Shown piece after piece: positions 18,835 through 27,046 of a DNA stretch of 64,000 bases (its first letter is position 1; each line of letters opens with the position of its first letter). Both the position numbers and the translations under genes were made by a program. The notes beneath the pieces are model-generated. The model was not told the DNA's origin and made no database searches. It saw only the letters and a program-made list of their open reading frames with translations. Origin of the DNA: Bacteroidota bacterium (lineage in GTDB: Bacteria; Bacteroidota; Bacteroidia; J057; JADKCL01); the NCBI GenBank assembly GCA_016718825.1, contig JADKCL010000068.1, forward strand, positions 65,674-129,673, written 5' to 3'.

Positions 18835-20160
18835 TTATTTCATGAATATAGAATGTATCCCTTTCGCCGCCGCCTTGCCTTCGGCTGCGGCATTCACGAC
18901 CTCAGCGCCGCCATTGACGGCATCGCCGCCCGCAAAATACTGCGGATTGACGCACTGACCATGCGCATTCACCTTGATTTTGCCGCTTCCGTCAAACAAT
19001 TCGCCCTTAATTTGTGACAAAAGCGACTTCTGTTTTTCTTGTCCCGTTGCCAAAATCACCATGTCGCAAGACACTACAAATTCCGAACCTGCAATTTCCT
19101 TGACTTGGCCATCCACGACTTCCGTCCGAATGAATTTGACGCCTTCCGCCTTTACATTTCCAACAATTTCAACGGGTTGGGCAGAAAATAAGCCACGCAC
19201 GCCGACACCTTTCGCGAGGTCGTATTCGAATTCATAAGCGCCCATGTCGGCTTTGGGGCGGCGGTAGGCGAGGGTCACTTCCGATGCGCCCAAGCGCGCG
19301 CTTTCGCTTGCAGCGTCCATGGCCGTATTACCACCCCCGATCACGACCACGCGCTCGGGAATGTGTACATCCGAATGCGCAAAGCGCAGGTGCTCAATGA
19401 ATTCGGTTGCGCCGGTCACGCCGGGCAAATTTTCACCCTTCAATCCCAAAGCACGCGTTTTCCCAAGACCGATTCCCAGGAATATCGCATTGTAGCCACG
19501 CTCCAGGCGCTCGAAATCCTCGGGAGCCTCAATCGGTGATTCGTAATACACACGATAACCAAATTGCGCTTGCAAATAGGCCATTTCGTCGAGTGCCTCG
19601 GCATTCGTGATTTTGTAGGGTGCGACACCGTAAACCGTCAATCCGGAAGGCTGAGCTTTGGCTTCGAAAACATCAACTTCATAACCCAGCAACCGCAATT
19701 CGCAGGCACAAGCAATGCCAGACGGACCGGCCCCGATGACCGCAACTTTTTTGCCATTCGAAGGAGCCAAATCAAACAATTTCTTATTGGCCGCAATGGC
19801 CGCGGAAGTTGCATGGGCCTGCAAACGACCGATCTCCAAGGGCTTGACATCCTGATGATTGTAAACGCAGCTACCTTCGCAGAGGACCTCCGTCGGACAG
19901 ACCTTGCCGCAGGCATGACCAAAGAAATTGCTTTCGTAAATTGTCTTGGCCGCGCCATCCAAATTGCCCGTATTGATCTGCCGGATGAAAAGCGGAATGT
20001 CAATCCCCGTAGGGCAGGCGTTCACACAAGGTGCATCATAACAAAACAGGCAACGGCTGCTTTCATAATAAGCCTCCGTGGCATTCATAAGCGGCTTCAG
20101 TTGCGCAAAATTTTGCTCAAACTCAGCCTCATTTTGTGGTGTTTTGAATTCTCCCATCAT
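18835..20160 (-). CDS. preT: NAD-dependent dihydropyrimidine dehydrogenase subunit PreT
   Basis: 441 aa from the ATG at 20160 (a second ATG follows directly; a TTG upstream is less likely). The N-terminal helical Fe-S domain has cysteines C37, C40, C45, C49 and C84, C88, C94, C98. An FAD-binding Rossmann fold follows (VAVIGAGPSGIACA, about 139-152), then an NAD(P)-binding fold (VVVIGGGNTAMDAA, about 271-284) and an FAD-closing motif near the end (YFAGGDAVNGGAEVVNAAAEG). This is the glutamate-synthase-small-subunit-like flavoprotein that passes electrons from NADH to PreA. It lies directly upstream of preA on the same strand. Confidence 0.92.
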   Translation of the reverse strand: MMGEFKTPQNEAEFEQNFAQLKPLMNATEAYYESSRCLFCYDAPCVNACPTGIDIPLFIRQINTGNLDGAAKTIYESNFFGHACGKVCPTEVLCEGSCVYNHQDVKPLEIGRLQAHATSAAIAANKKLFDLAPSNGKKVAVIGAGPSGIACACELRLLGYEVDVFEAKAQPSGLTVYGVAPYKITNAEALDEMAYLQAQFGYRVYYESPIEAPEDFERLERGYNAIFLGIGLGKTRALGLKGENLPGVTGATEFIEHLRFAHSDVHIPERVVVIGGGNTAMDAASESARLGASEVTLAYRRPKADMGAYEFEYDLAKGVGVRGLFSAQPVEIVGNVKAEGVKFIRTEVVDGQVKEIAGSEFVVSCDMVILATGQEKQKSLLSQIKGELFDGSGKIKVNAHGQCVNPQYFAGGDAVNGGAEVVNAAAEGKAAAKGIHSIFMK

Positions 20161-20166
20161 ATACTC

Positions 20167-20245
20167 AGTTAGCAATTAGCGGTTAGCAATTAGCAGTTTA
20201 CAGCATTCTTTCGAACTGCTAACTGCTACTTGCTAACTGCTCACT
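20167..20245. repeat. Imperfect long inverted repeat of TTAGCAATTAGC type
   Basis: AGTTAGCAATTAGCGGTTAG and following bases (from 20167) can pair with the later AACTGCTAACTGCTACTTGC segment (to 20245) around a short loop (ACAGCATTCTTTCG). It fills the gap between the amidohydrolase gene and preT. It may act as an mRNA hairpin in the operon or be a dispersed mobile palindrome. Confidence 0.65.
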
Positions 20246-20250
20246 ACGCA

Positions 20251-21117
20251 TTACAGCTCCGTCAATTTCCCATAAGTTTCCGGCCTGCGATCCCTGAAAA
20301 ACTGCCATGTGGAACGCACTTCCTCGATCATGTCGAGGTCAAATTCGGCGACGAGCAATTCATCATTGTCTTCGCTTGCTTGTGCAAAAATCTGGCCGCG
20401 TGGATCGACAAAATAGCTTGTGCCGTAGAATTTGCCCAGATTCCAGGGTTTTTCAGTGCCGACACGGTTGATGCATCCCATGAAATAACCGTTCGCGGCA
20501 GCATGCGCGGGTTGCTCAAGTTTCCAGAGATATTGGCTCAAGCCTGCGACGGTGGCACTCGGGTTGTACACGATTTCCGCGCCGTTCAAACCGAGGCAGC
20601 GGGCACCATCCGGGAAGTGGCGGTCATAACAAATATATACCCCCACCTTGGCATACGCCGTTTGAAAAACGGGATAACCAAGATTGCCGGGTTTGAAGAA
20701 AAATTTCTCCCAAAATCCGCTCGTATGCGGGATATGGTTTTTGCGGTATTTGCCGAGGTATTTGCCATCGGCATCGATCACGGCCGCGGTATTGTAAAGA
20801 AAGCCCGCGCTTTCCTTTTCATACACAGGCACCACGATGACCATGCCGTATTTTTTGGCATAAACGGCAAGCCGTTCCGTGGTCGGACCCGGCACAGCTT
20901 CGGCACTTGCATACCAAAGTTTGTCCTGACCGGGGCAGAAATAGGGCGTATTGAAAATCTCTTGCAAACAGAGGATTTGGACCCCTTCCTGACCTGCCTT
21001 CTCGATGTAGGGAATGTGTTTCTCGTACATCGCCTCGACGATTTGCTCAATCGAACCTTCGCCTTCGGTCATGGGAAGACTCATTTGGATGAGTCCGGAT
21101 TTTACTTTTCTAGGCAT
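20251..21117 (-). CDS. N-carbamoyl-beta-alanine amidohydrolase (beta-ureidopropionase), nitrilase superfamily
   Basis: 288 aa, the usual length for a single carbon-nitrogen hydrolase domain. The catalytic triad is visible: E53 (LCLQEIF), K126 (YRKNHIPH) and C163 (VYICYDRHFPDGAR). The KNHIPH and CYDRHFPDGAR signatures fit N-carbamoyl-beta-alanine or N-carbamoylputrescine amidohydrolases. Placement immediately upstream of preT-preA and near a dihydropyrimidinase favours hydrolysis of N-carbamoyl-beta-alanine to beta-alanine, CO2 and ammonia, the last step of uracil degradation. Cytoplasmic. N-carbamoylputrescine amidase is the main alternative. Confidence 0.88.
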   Translation of the reverse strand: MPRKVKSGLIQMSLPMTEGEGSIEQIVEAMYEKHIPYIEKAGQEGVQILCLQEIFNTPYFCPGQDKLWYASAEAVPGPTTERLAVYAKKYGMVIVVPVYEKESAGFLYNTAAVIDADGKYLGKYRKNHIPHTSGFWEKFFFKPGNLGYPVFQTAYAKVGVYICYDRHFPDGARCLGLNGAEIVYNPSATVAGLSQYLWKLEQPAHAAANGYFMGCINRVGTEKPWNLGKFYGTSYFVDPRGQIFAQASEDNDELLVAEFDLDMIEEVRSTWQFFRDRRPETYGKLTEL

Positions 21118-21316
21118 ATATCTTCTATCTTTTCAAATGATCGATTTTGGGAAGCAAATTTTTGCTCCATACACTATCAAAATGGAAGATTGGAGGAATT
21201 TGGGAGAAAAGCAAGTGCGATTCGCCCTTTCCGTGCAGGATTCGGATTCCTCCATGCGGAATGGTTCATGGTCAAGGGGTTTGGTTCGTGCAATCGCTGA
21301 AGGTCAATCGCTCGCC

Positions 21317-22246
21317 CTACAGATCAGCGGGTTTGACAAACCGCAATGTGACAAATCCATCACGGAGTGGACCTTCATGATACGGATTGGGTAACGGATC
21401 CATCAGGTGGCTTTCATCGATGTTGTTTTCCGTATACGCTCGATGTATGATGAGCTCATTGATTTGATTGACAGCGAGTTGCTGTAATCTTTCGATCGTA
21501 TTGGATGAAGGTGTGCCATTGGGACCATGAACTTTGATTTGGAGCTTGTAAATCCAATCGGCATTGGCCATGCCGGCGAACCGGAAATCATTGGCAACAA
21601 ACCATTCCTCGGAAAATTGCTTGCGGCCGTTGAGGGTCAGCGTGTCGCCCGCATCGGGAATTTCGTCATCGATTCCCACAAGGTATTGAGCGTAATCGGG
21701 TTGCGAACAAGTGTAGAAAAAGTCAGGCAGGGGACTGGAAAGCACGGTATTGCTATCCTTTGGATTCACCAACCATTCGCCGCGCCCGATCGCGCAAAGT
21801 TTGAGTTCGAAAAATATTGCTTTGAACGTAGTTTCGTCCATCCATTGATGCACCCACGGAACCATAAAAAAGTCATCCGGCAACGTGTCGATGGGAGAGG
21901 CTTGCGGATTCGAAAAGATGAGTCCCTTGCGATCAGTTGCAACAAAATCCACGCTGCACCACAATTTCCCTTCAGCATCGAAATTGCCCTTCGAATAGTC
22001 GCTGTGGTAACAAATGGAATACTCCAATTCCGTGCGAATCGTCCCGGAATCGCCATGTTGCCGCAGCTCCTCACGGGTCAATTGGTTGCTGACCGTGTTC
22101 AGATTGATCTCGCGGGATGGACCATTTTTCCATTGAATGGTCATCACCGCCTTCGTTTCGAGGCTTTTCGGACGCTGACGATGGCTGCATCCCGTGCAAA
22201 GCAGCAAGAACAGAACCCCGACAAAAAGCCAGCGCGATGTTTTCAT
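21317..22246 (-). CDS. Predicted lipoprotein, unknown function
   Basis: 309 aa. The N-terminus is a lipoprotein signal: MKTSRWLFVGVLFLLL followed by the lipobox LCTGC, with C20 as the lipidated residue. The mature part contains two or three scattered cysteines and a long acidic, aromatic-rich domain that I cannot assign. The gene lies between the pyrimidine genes and the GH31 gene on the same strand, with ~200 bp on each side. Inner- or outer-membrane lipoprotein; no functional claim. Confidence 0.75.
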   Translation of the reverse strand: MKTSRWLFVGVLFLLLCTGCSHRQRPKSLETKAVMTIQWKNGPSREINLNTVSNQLTREELRQHGDSGTIRTELEYSICYHSDYSKGNFDAEGKLWCSVDFVATDRKGLIFSNPQASPIDTLPDDFFMVPWVHQWMDETTFKAIFFELKLCAIGRGEWLVNPKDSNTVLSSPLPDFFYTCSQPDYAQYLVGIDDEIPDAGDTLTLNGRKQFSEEWFVANDFRFAGMANADWIYKLQIKVHGPNGTPSSNTIERLQQLAVNQINELIIHRAYTENNIDESHLMDPLPNPYHEGPLRDGFVTLRFVKPADL

Positions 22247-22473
22247 ATTCCAAGGCTATGTATTTTCCCATTCAAAGGCAAGAGAATGCAATTCAACAAC
22301 AGCATGAAACTCGGCCATCCAACACTGGAATTCCATACGGTCGATAGCTGCTGCTGGAATTGTATTGAGGTCTGTGACCGATATTGTGGGTGAACGTTGC
22401 AACTGGAATGATTTCCCCAGCATTCGGCGTCTCTGTCGTCGAACGGTTCAGATTTTGTTTAACAACGTTTTCC

Positions 22474-24642
22474 TCAAAGCTTTTCCGCAAACGCCTTGGC
22501 GATCGCACTTTGCAGACTTTCCTTCCATTTGCTGTCACTCCGAATGTACACTGCCGGGCAGCCCATCCAAGCGGTGACCTCCAAGGATTGTGGACCTTTG
22601 ACCTGTATATTGCTCCGGATCAAATGCTCCCATTCGCCTTCCGGAAAATAGGCTGGGACTTTCACTTTTTCTGGATCCTTGGTGGTGTGCAACCATACAT
22701 TCGGAATCACCAGGATGTCACGCCCCAAGAGATATTCGTATTTCAAATCAAGTACATTGGGATCCTCCGGATAATGCAGCCACAAATGTCGGATCATCGG
22801 CCAGCCTTTTTCATGCGCTTCGACATTGAGGGCTTTCAAATAATCCCCTAAGGCATCATGGGCTTTGGCCATGCGCAAAAATCCGGGATGCGGTTTTGTC
22901 AGTCCCCAGACTTGGTCGTCGCGTTTCAGCAATCCTTCGTGCGTCCGAAAAATGGGCGTGAAGGCCGCAAATTCGGCCCATCGCTCCATCAGGATGAAAC
23001 TTCGGTCGATGTGCAGCATGCCGTTGGAAACATTGGTATAGCCGCCGAGATCGCTGTGGTTGATGGCGATTCCACTCATTCCGGAGGAAATCATGGCAGT
23101 GACGGCCGAGGGAAGTCCGTCGTTTTCGCCCCAGGATGTCATTTGGTCGCCCGCCCAATATGTCGATGCATATTGTCCTGCACCTAAATATCCGGAGCGG
23201 CTGAAATAAACATAATCTTCGGGATGCCCCGTGCTTTCGATCGCCATGCGGTTGACTTGTTGCCAGCGAATGGGATAATCATTGTGCGCTGCAATACTGC
23301 CTTCGTGCTTTGCCTTGTTGCCTTTGGAATCGGATGCGACCGGGTACCATTCGGCAAAATCAGCCATCCATCCAGAAAAACCAATGTCGATCATGTTCTT
23401 GCGAATCATCTCGGACAACATTTTGCGGGTCGCCGGATCGTGCAATTCGAATTGAAAAGCATCGAAACCACCCACCGGGAACAGTCGCGGAAGACCTTGA
23501 ATGTCTTTGACCAGAAACTGCGCCAATGAATCCGCCCAATGGCTTTCAGCTTTCAAAAACGGATTGATATAACCCAAGACTTTGATTCCGGCAGCGTTTT
23601 TGGCCGTTATCCATTGTTGGATCCGCGGATATTGCACCGTATCAGCTTCCCAATGCCATTGCAAGCGACTTCCGAATTGCGTTTGCCGCTTTCCGACCCA
23701 GTCTTGGATCCAAATTGCGGCCAATTTACAGCCAAACGCCTGCAAGCGGGCGACGCGTTCATCCACCTGTTTTGCACCGCCTTGAATGCCCAACCATGTC
23801 CCCCAAGCCCAGTCCGGCAAAATGGGAAATCGCCCGTTGATCGTGCTGAAGGCCTCCAAAATATCCAAAGGTTGCGGCTTTTGCCAGATGACGAGCGTGA
23901 GGCTTGCCTCCATCGCATCAATTTCCACGCGATCGGGTTTGCTGAAATCCAGCTGCGAAGGGCTTCCGCCTGTCACCGCAATTCCCTTGCCTTCGGTCGT
24001 CATGTAAAACGGAATCGGGCAATAGGTCGAAAATTCATTTCCGGCCACACCCGCCAACCGTGTGAAAGGCGTGATTTTGGGGTCGCCGCGTCCGATTCCG
24101 TTTTCCTCGACAATCATCGGAACCTTGTGTCCCTGCAAATTGAGGTGGCTGAATTGTTCTCCGCCGCCGAAGATATGGGCTGCCGAAGATTGAACGTAAC
24201 GCAGGATCAAGCGGTCGGTTGTAGGCGATTCGGCGACGGGCAGAACCTTGAGCTGCAAGTGGTCTTCGGTCGGATGCGTCACCAGCATTTTTGCCTGCAT
24301 CTTGGTTTTTCCATTCGCAAGCTGGATAAAAACGGTGATTGCACGCCCCGAATGGGTCACCACCGAGTCAATGGCGTCAAACCGAAATGGCTTCAGCAGG
24401 TGATCTTTCAACTTGAAGGAACCCATTCGCTGTTTGATGGATGATTTCCCATCCGCAGCAATCAGCCAATCTTCTCCCAAAGGAAATGCGATCGCAGGTT
24501 GGCTTTTTCCCGGCAACCAAAAGGACAATTCGGCGCTCGTTTGACGCACTTGGATTTGCGCAGAAACTTCCGACCTTGCTGCCAACAGGATTGCCAGAAA
24601 TGCCAGTATACCAAGCTTGATATTGTAATTTGACAAGTGCAT
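22474..24642 (-). CDS. GH31 alpha-glycosidase with sulfoquinovosidase (YihQ-type) signature
   Basis: 722 aa from the ATG at 24642, chosen because it opens a signal peptide (LGILAFLAILLAARS, cleavage near VSAQ). The GH31 barrel spans about 270-620. The nucleophile is D428 in WMADFAEW and the acid/base is D499 in WAGDQ. Residues that bind the sulfonate in E. coli YihQ (Q288, R301, W304, Y508) have same-spacing counterparts Q313 (QDW), R326 and W329 (FGSRLQW), and Y535 (HSDLGGYT). It would release sulfoquinovose from plant or cyanobacterial sulfolipid glycerides in the periplasm or outside the cell. No sulfoglycolysis genes are seen nearby. Plain alpha-glucosidase remains possible but fits the residues less well. 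Confidence 0.85.
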   Translation of the reverse strand: MHLSNYNIKLGILAFLAILLAARSEVSAQIQVRQTSAELSFWLPGKSQPAIAFPLGEDWLIAADGKSSIKQRMGSFKLKDHLLKPFRFDAIDSVVTHSGRAITVFIQLANGKTKMQAKMLVTHPTEDHLQLKVLPVAESPTTDRLILRYVQSSAAHIFGGGEQFSHLNLQGHKVPMIVEENGIGRGDPKITPFTRLAGVAGNEFSTYCPIPFYMTTEGKGIAVTGGSPSQLDFSKPDRVEIDAMEASLTLVIWQKPQPLDILEAFSTINGRFPILPDWAWGTWLGIQGGAKQVDERVARLQAFGCKLAAIWIQDWVGKRQTQFGSRLQWHWEADTVQYPRIQQWITAKNAAGIKVLGYINPFLKAESHWADSLAQFLVKDIQGLPRLFPVGGFDAFQFELHDPATRKMLSEMIRKNMIDIGFSGWMADFAEWYPVASDSKGNKAKHEGSIAAHNDYPIRWQQVNRMAIESTGHPEDYVYFSRSGYLGAGQYASTYWAGDQMTSWGENDGLPSAVTAMISSGMSGIAINHSDLGGYTNVSNGMLHIDRSFILMERWAEFAAFTPIFRTHEGLLKRDDQVWGLTKPHPGFLRMAKAHDALGDYLKALNVEAHEKGWPMIRHLWLHYPEDPNVLDLKYEYLLGRDILVIPNVWLHTTKDPEKVKVPAYFPEGEWEHLIRSNIQVKGPQSLEVTAWMGCPAVYIRSDSKWKESLQSAIAKAFAEKL

Positions 24643-24805
24643 TTTTAAACTGGATTTCGCTGAACGATACCATTGATCATGACCACTTTTTCGCCGACCA
24701 CCGTACGCGAAGGAATGATGATTCGCCGGTTTTGGGTTCGGTTCCGGACCCCTGACCTGCATCGCAGCAAAGGGGCAAAAAGGCAGGCATTCGTGTGGAG
24801 CGTAT

Positions 24806-25771
24806 TCAAAACGAAGTCTGAAATGTAAAATGCTGGACATCAGACGCTATTCCACCTGCAGCTCGGTAAAAGTCCAAGGCATGTTGATCTTCGACATCCG
24901 CAGCCACAAAAACCGCACGGAATCCATTTTTCTTCGCATAATTTTGAAGCGCCCGCAAGAGCTTCATTCCTAGTCCTTGACGCTGATATTTCTGCCTGAC
25001 GGCAATGTCATAAAGGAAAAGTTCCTTTTCCTGATTGCGGTAACAATGTAGGACATAGGCTGTGAGTCCACCCGCCAATTCATTGTCGCAATAGACATTG
25101 TACACGACGAGCATTTCGCTGAAGAGCAATTTTGACAAATAGGAAAGGCTAGCGGTCGGTGGAGTTTCGTTCTCAAAGACTTCTTGAAACAGGAATGTCA
25201 GCGCGCGGAGAGCCTCTGCATCGTTCCTGCCCAGCCGTTGCACTTGGATGTGGCTAGGGATGGGCGGCTTCTCGGTGTCCACGGATGTTTCTTGGGAGGT
25301 GGTTTTTGCAACTGCTTCGAATTCAATTTTATACATCCTCAATTGGGCCTGCACAGCAATGATGTTCTGTTGCAATTGGAATGTAAACCATTGTTGGCGG
25401 TATTTCCCGGAATTGTCTATTTCGTACCTGAATTTGGCGAATGGCTTACTGCTACGAAGTGCTTTCCACAAGCGATCCTGGACAGCAGAATCGCTGAGAG
25501 ATTCCACAAAGGCTTCCATTACGGCATAATCTTCGCGGCTGTCCAAGGGTTCGATTTCCTTCCAAGTCTTGAGTGCCTTCTTGTAGCGGGCCTTCTCCAC
25601 CTTGCCTTCTTCGCCGCCAATACTGCTGAAATATTCCTTTTCATCGAAATCTCCAGAGTCGAAATTCAACCAAAATGCGACTTCCCCGGTGATGGGATCG
25701 ATGAAGCAACGTTCATGCGAATCTAAACGTTCCGCGATTTCCTTCACCTGTTGAGCTGTGAGTGCATTCAT
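24806..25771 (-). CDS. UPF0158 domain fused to an AAC(3)-I-like GNAT acetyltransferase
   Basis: 321 aa. Residues 1-150 match the UPF0158 pattern (FIDPITGEVAFWL, W.EIEPLDSREDYAVMEAFVES, KFRYEI..S...RQQWFTFQ). Residues ~175-321 are a GNAT fold: ELFLYDIAVRQKYQRQGLG (acetyl-CoA loop Q/RxxGxG/A type), then FVAADVEDQHALDFYRAAGG and DVQHFTF, the layout of AAC(3)-I aminoglycoside acetyltransferases. The natural substrate is unknown; a drug-resistance role cannot be claimed from this. A short linker with TEKPPIPS joins the domains. The gene stands alone between the GH31 and YdjC-like genes. Confidence 0.8.
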   Translation of the reverse strand: MNALTAQQVKEIAERLDSHERCFIDPITGEVAFWLNFDSGDFDEKEYFSSIGGEEGKVEKARYKKALKTWKEIEPLDSREDYAVMEAFVESLSDSAVQDRLWKALRSSKPFAKFRYEIDNSGKYRQQWFTFQLQQNIIAVQAQLRMYKIEFEAVAKTTSQETSVDTEKPPIPSHIQVQRLGRNDAEALRALTFLFQEVFENETPPTASLSYLSKLLFSEMLVVYNVYCDNELAGGLTAYVLHCYRNQEKELFLYDIAVRQKYQRQGLGMKLLRALQNYAKKNGFRAVFVAADVEDQHALDFYRAAGGIASDVQHFTFQTSF

Positions 25772-25882
25772 GTTTCAAGCCGTTGGACATTTTCGTTGCC
25801 CACCAAGGCAAAAGTATAAATTCTGGGGAGAAAAGAAGTGTTGGAAAAGGCAATTGGCATTTCCCCGCCGACTCATCCACCC

Positions 25883-26914
25883 TTACAAATCCGAAAATGA
25901 AATCACCTGGATATTTTTCTTTTCCAGAAAGGGTCGCAGGAATTCACGGGTGACGATCGCCGTTTCCTGCTCGCGGTAGGGGAGATAATGTTTGTCGATG
26001 CCCTTGCCCAATTCCTTGGGATGACAATTTTGGCCGAGGTGAAGCATCAACTCCGAAGTGCCCGGTGGCAGGTGGTTGAGAATGTCCAACATATTTTGTG
26101 ACGTAGGATTCCCGTAAAAATAATCAATCAAATGGTCGGGGTGTTTGATTTCCCTTTCCTTCAATTGTTGCAATCGTTCAAGCATCCATTCGGATTTGAA
26201 ATGCCGGGCAATGCGGACGGCCTTTACGGGATGGCGCAAGATGAAATTGCGCGCTAGCTTCCGCCCTACGACTTGTGTTCCAGGCTTTTTGAAGGTTGTT
26301 TTGTCCAGCATCGAATGCGCAATCGGATTCCGTACCGGGACACCGTAATCCTTGGCCAATTGCATCACCACTTCAAAAAATGGTGCATACAAGGCCAAAA
26401 TATTGTACTGATAACTCAAATGGTCAAGCCTTGCCCCTGACTTTAGAAATTCCTCGATTTGTGCGCGCAATTCTATTTCCAATTCAGTCAGCGACATCCG
26501 TTTCAGCCGCGCCATGATACGTTGGATCTTGTAGAATTGTGCGTCTTTGTCCAACAAGGTCGGGATGCTCTCCTTGGGCGAAAGCGGATAACCCGAGGTG
26601 ATGTTCAAGTGAACGCCGATATTGAGCTTGGGATATGTGGCTGTTGCTTGCCGAATCGTCTCCGCGGCACCGGAAAAGGTCGTCATGGCGGTGAACGTAT
26701 TCACGATGCCCTGGGAAAACCCCAGCATCGAACCTGCATCGATGCAACGAGCGCAGCAAAAATCGTCGGCTGTCAAGATCAAATAACGCGTTTCAGGATA
26801 GGGTTCGATGTTCTTGAGCTGCAAAAAGGGATAAGTCGCGAATTCCGATTGAATCCGCAGCCAATCCCTTTTGGAAAGGGGAGGTGCCTTTTTCAACAAC
26901 ATTGGCCTCAACAT
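25883..26914 (-). CDS. YdjC/ChbG-like carbohydrate deacetylase family protein
   Basis: 343 aa. Family signatures are an aspartate pair in YLILTADDF (about 48-56) and the metal histidine in NIGVHLNITSGYPLS (about 98-112). The third region, normally HxDSHQHxH-like, reads ARLDHLSYQYN here, so at least one of the usual histidines is replaced and the metal site may be altered. The N-terminal part after TADDF (CCARCIDAG) is also unusual, with two cysteines in place of the common GLS.GVN. Members deacetylate chitooligosaccharides or related sugars. The gene sits between the GNAT fusion and the dihydropyrimidinase, same strand, ~110-130 bp gaps. Function uncertain. Confidence 0.7.
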   Translation of the reverse strand: MLRPMLLKKAPPLSKRDWLRIQSEFATYPFLQLKNIEPYPETRYLILTADDFCCARCIDAGSMLGFSQGIVNTFTAMTTFSGAAETIRQATATYPKLNIGVHLNITSGYPLSPKESIPTLLDKDAQFYKIQRIMARLKRMSLTELEIELRAQIEEFLKSGARLDHLSYQYNILALYAPFFEVVMQLAKDYGVPVRNPIAHSMLDKTTFKKPGTQVVGRKLARNFILRHPVKAVRIARHFKSEWMLERLQQLKEREIKHPDHLIDYFYGNPTSQNMLDILNHLPPGTSELMLHLGQNCHPKELGKGIDKHYLPYREQETAIVTREFLRPFLEKKNIQVISFSDL

Positions 26915-27046
26915 GATCGCAACAAACGCTTACCCATGTACAAATCAACAGCAATTGTAGGGAATCACAAGCTGAGAATGGGCCAATGGACACTGTTTTT
27001 GGCTTATTTTGCCAATTGCAATCTGTAAATGCTTATTGGGTTCCGT

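Noticed and set aside
17328..18845. Long plus-strand open frame across preA
   Set aside because: It is the antisense shadow of preA, whose minus-strand product has full catalytic and Fe-S motifs; the plus-strand translation has no domain pattern.
20230..21300. Long plus-strand open frame across the amidohydrolase gene
   Set aside because: Shadow of the nitrilase-family gene with a clear E-K-C triad on the other strand.
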